A stretch of 33,379 bases of DNA from Eubacteriales bacterium (lineage in GTDB: Bacteria; Bacillota; Clostridia; Oscillospirales; Butyricicoccaceae), in assembly GCA_030523305.1 (NCBI GenBank), contig JAUNIY010000013.1:1-33379 (forward strand), given 5' to 3'. This document shows, piece after piece, positions 33,328 to 33,379 of the stretch. The number at the start of each line of letters is the position of its first letter. Positions within the stretch are counted from its first letter, which is position 1. Below the pieces are notes generated by a model that was not told the origin of the DNA, searched no databases, and worked only from the letters and a program-made list of their open reading frames with translations. A program made the position numbers and the translations under genes.

Positions 33328-33379
33328 TTATGCCTTTGCGCCAGCTTCCTTGCGGAGTGCCTTTGCAGCCATGGATTCA
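33328..33379 (-). CDS. C-terminal end of an unidentified protein (truncated by window edge)
   Basis: Only the last 16 residues are visible (ESMAAKALRKEAGAKA, then TAA at 33330-33328). The Ala/Lys-rich composition and the downstream terminator at 33177-33220 support a real gene end. Another frame stays open to 33249 but has poorer composition. The family cannot be recognised from so few residues. Confidence 0.5.
   Translation of the reverse strand, partial: ESMAAKALRKEAGAKA

Overview
The window reads as chromosomal DNA of a moderately GC-rich low-GC-phylum relative (Firmicutes, class Clostridia). Oscillospirales or a Butyricicoccus/Agathobaculum-type gut anaerobe would fit, but this is an inference. 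The basis is a class I heat-shock operon in the order hrcA-grpE-dnaK-dnaJ behind a perfect CIRCE element, a DnaK lacking the N-terminal loop insertion of Gram-negative homologues, strong AGGAGG-type ribosome binding sites, an SLH-domain surface protein, EcfA/EcfT vitamin or metal transporter parts, and a PanG-type pantothenate operon. No tRNA, rRNA, CRISPR array or prophage was seen.

Layout, left to right. Positions 1-55 look like the end of an IS3-family element, next to an orphan PD-(D/E)XK/DUF5655 nuclease-like gene (147-1043, minus). A glycerophosphodiesterase follows (1397-2143), with a terminator in its leader. A small unknown coiled-coil gene and an XRE regulator diverge from a 27-bp perfect palindrome. 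A mini-XRE regulator and a short-chain dehydrogenase come next. The heat-shock operon covers 4746-9763. A LacI regulator (9872-10924) precedes a Zn-dehydrogenase and Gfo/Idh/MocA oxidoreductase pair, which has a perfect LacI-type palindrome in front. On the minus strand are oligoendopeptidase F, a secreted GLUG/SLH protein, and the pantothenate operon (panG-panB-[229-bp repeat]-panC-panD-acyltransferase). After a 636-bp divergent intergenic region come an AraC regulator and a YD-repeat lipoprotein on the plus strand. A six-gene minus-strand run follows: ygiQ-type radical SAM, rRNA methyltransferase, ecfA1, ecfA2, ecfT, HAD phosphatase. The right part holds an Rrf2 regulator divergent from a PNPOx-fold protein, a PfkB sugar kinase, and the last codons of an unidentified gene.

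How the genes work together. HrcA represses its own operon through CIRCE; a 12-bp hairpin between dnaK and dnaJ may set chaperone stoichiometry. PanB, PanG, PanC and PanD together could supply pantothenate. LacI probably controls the downstream sugar or polyol oxidation pair. The Rrf2/PNPOx divergon carries three copies of one 21-bp inverted repeat (TTGTnA-N9-TnACAA type) placed on both core promoters. It is the clearest self-contained regulatory circuit that can be read directly from this sequence, and the best candidate here for something not yet described.
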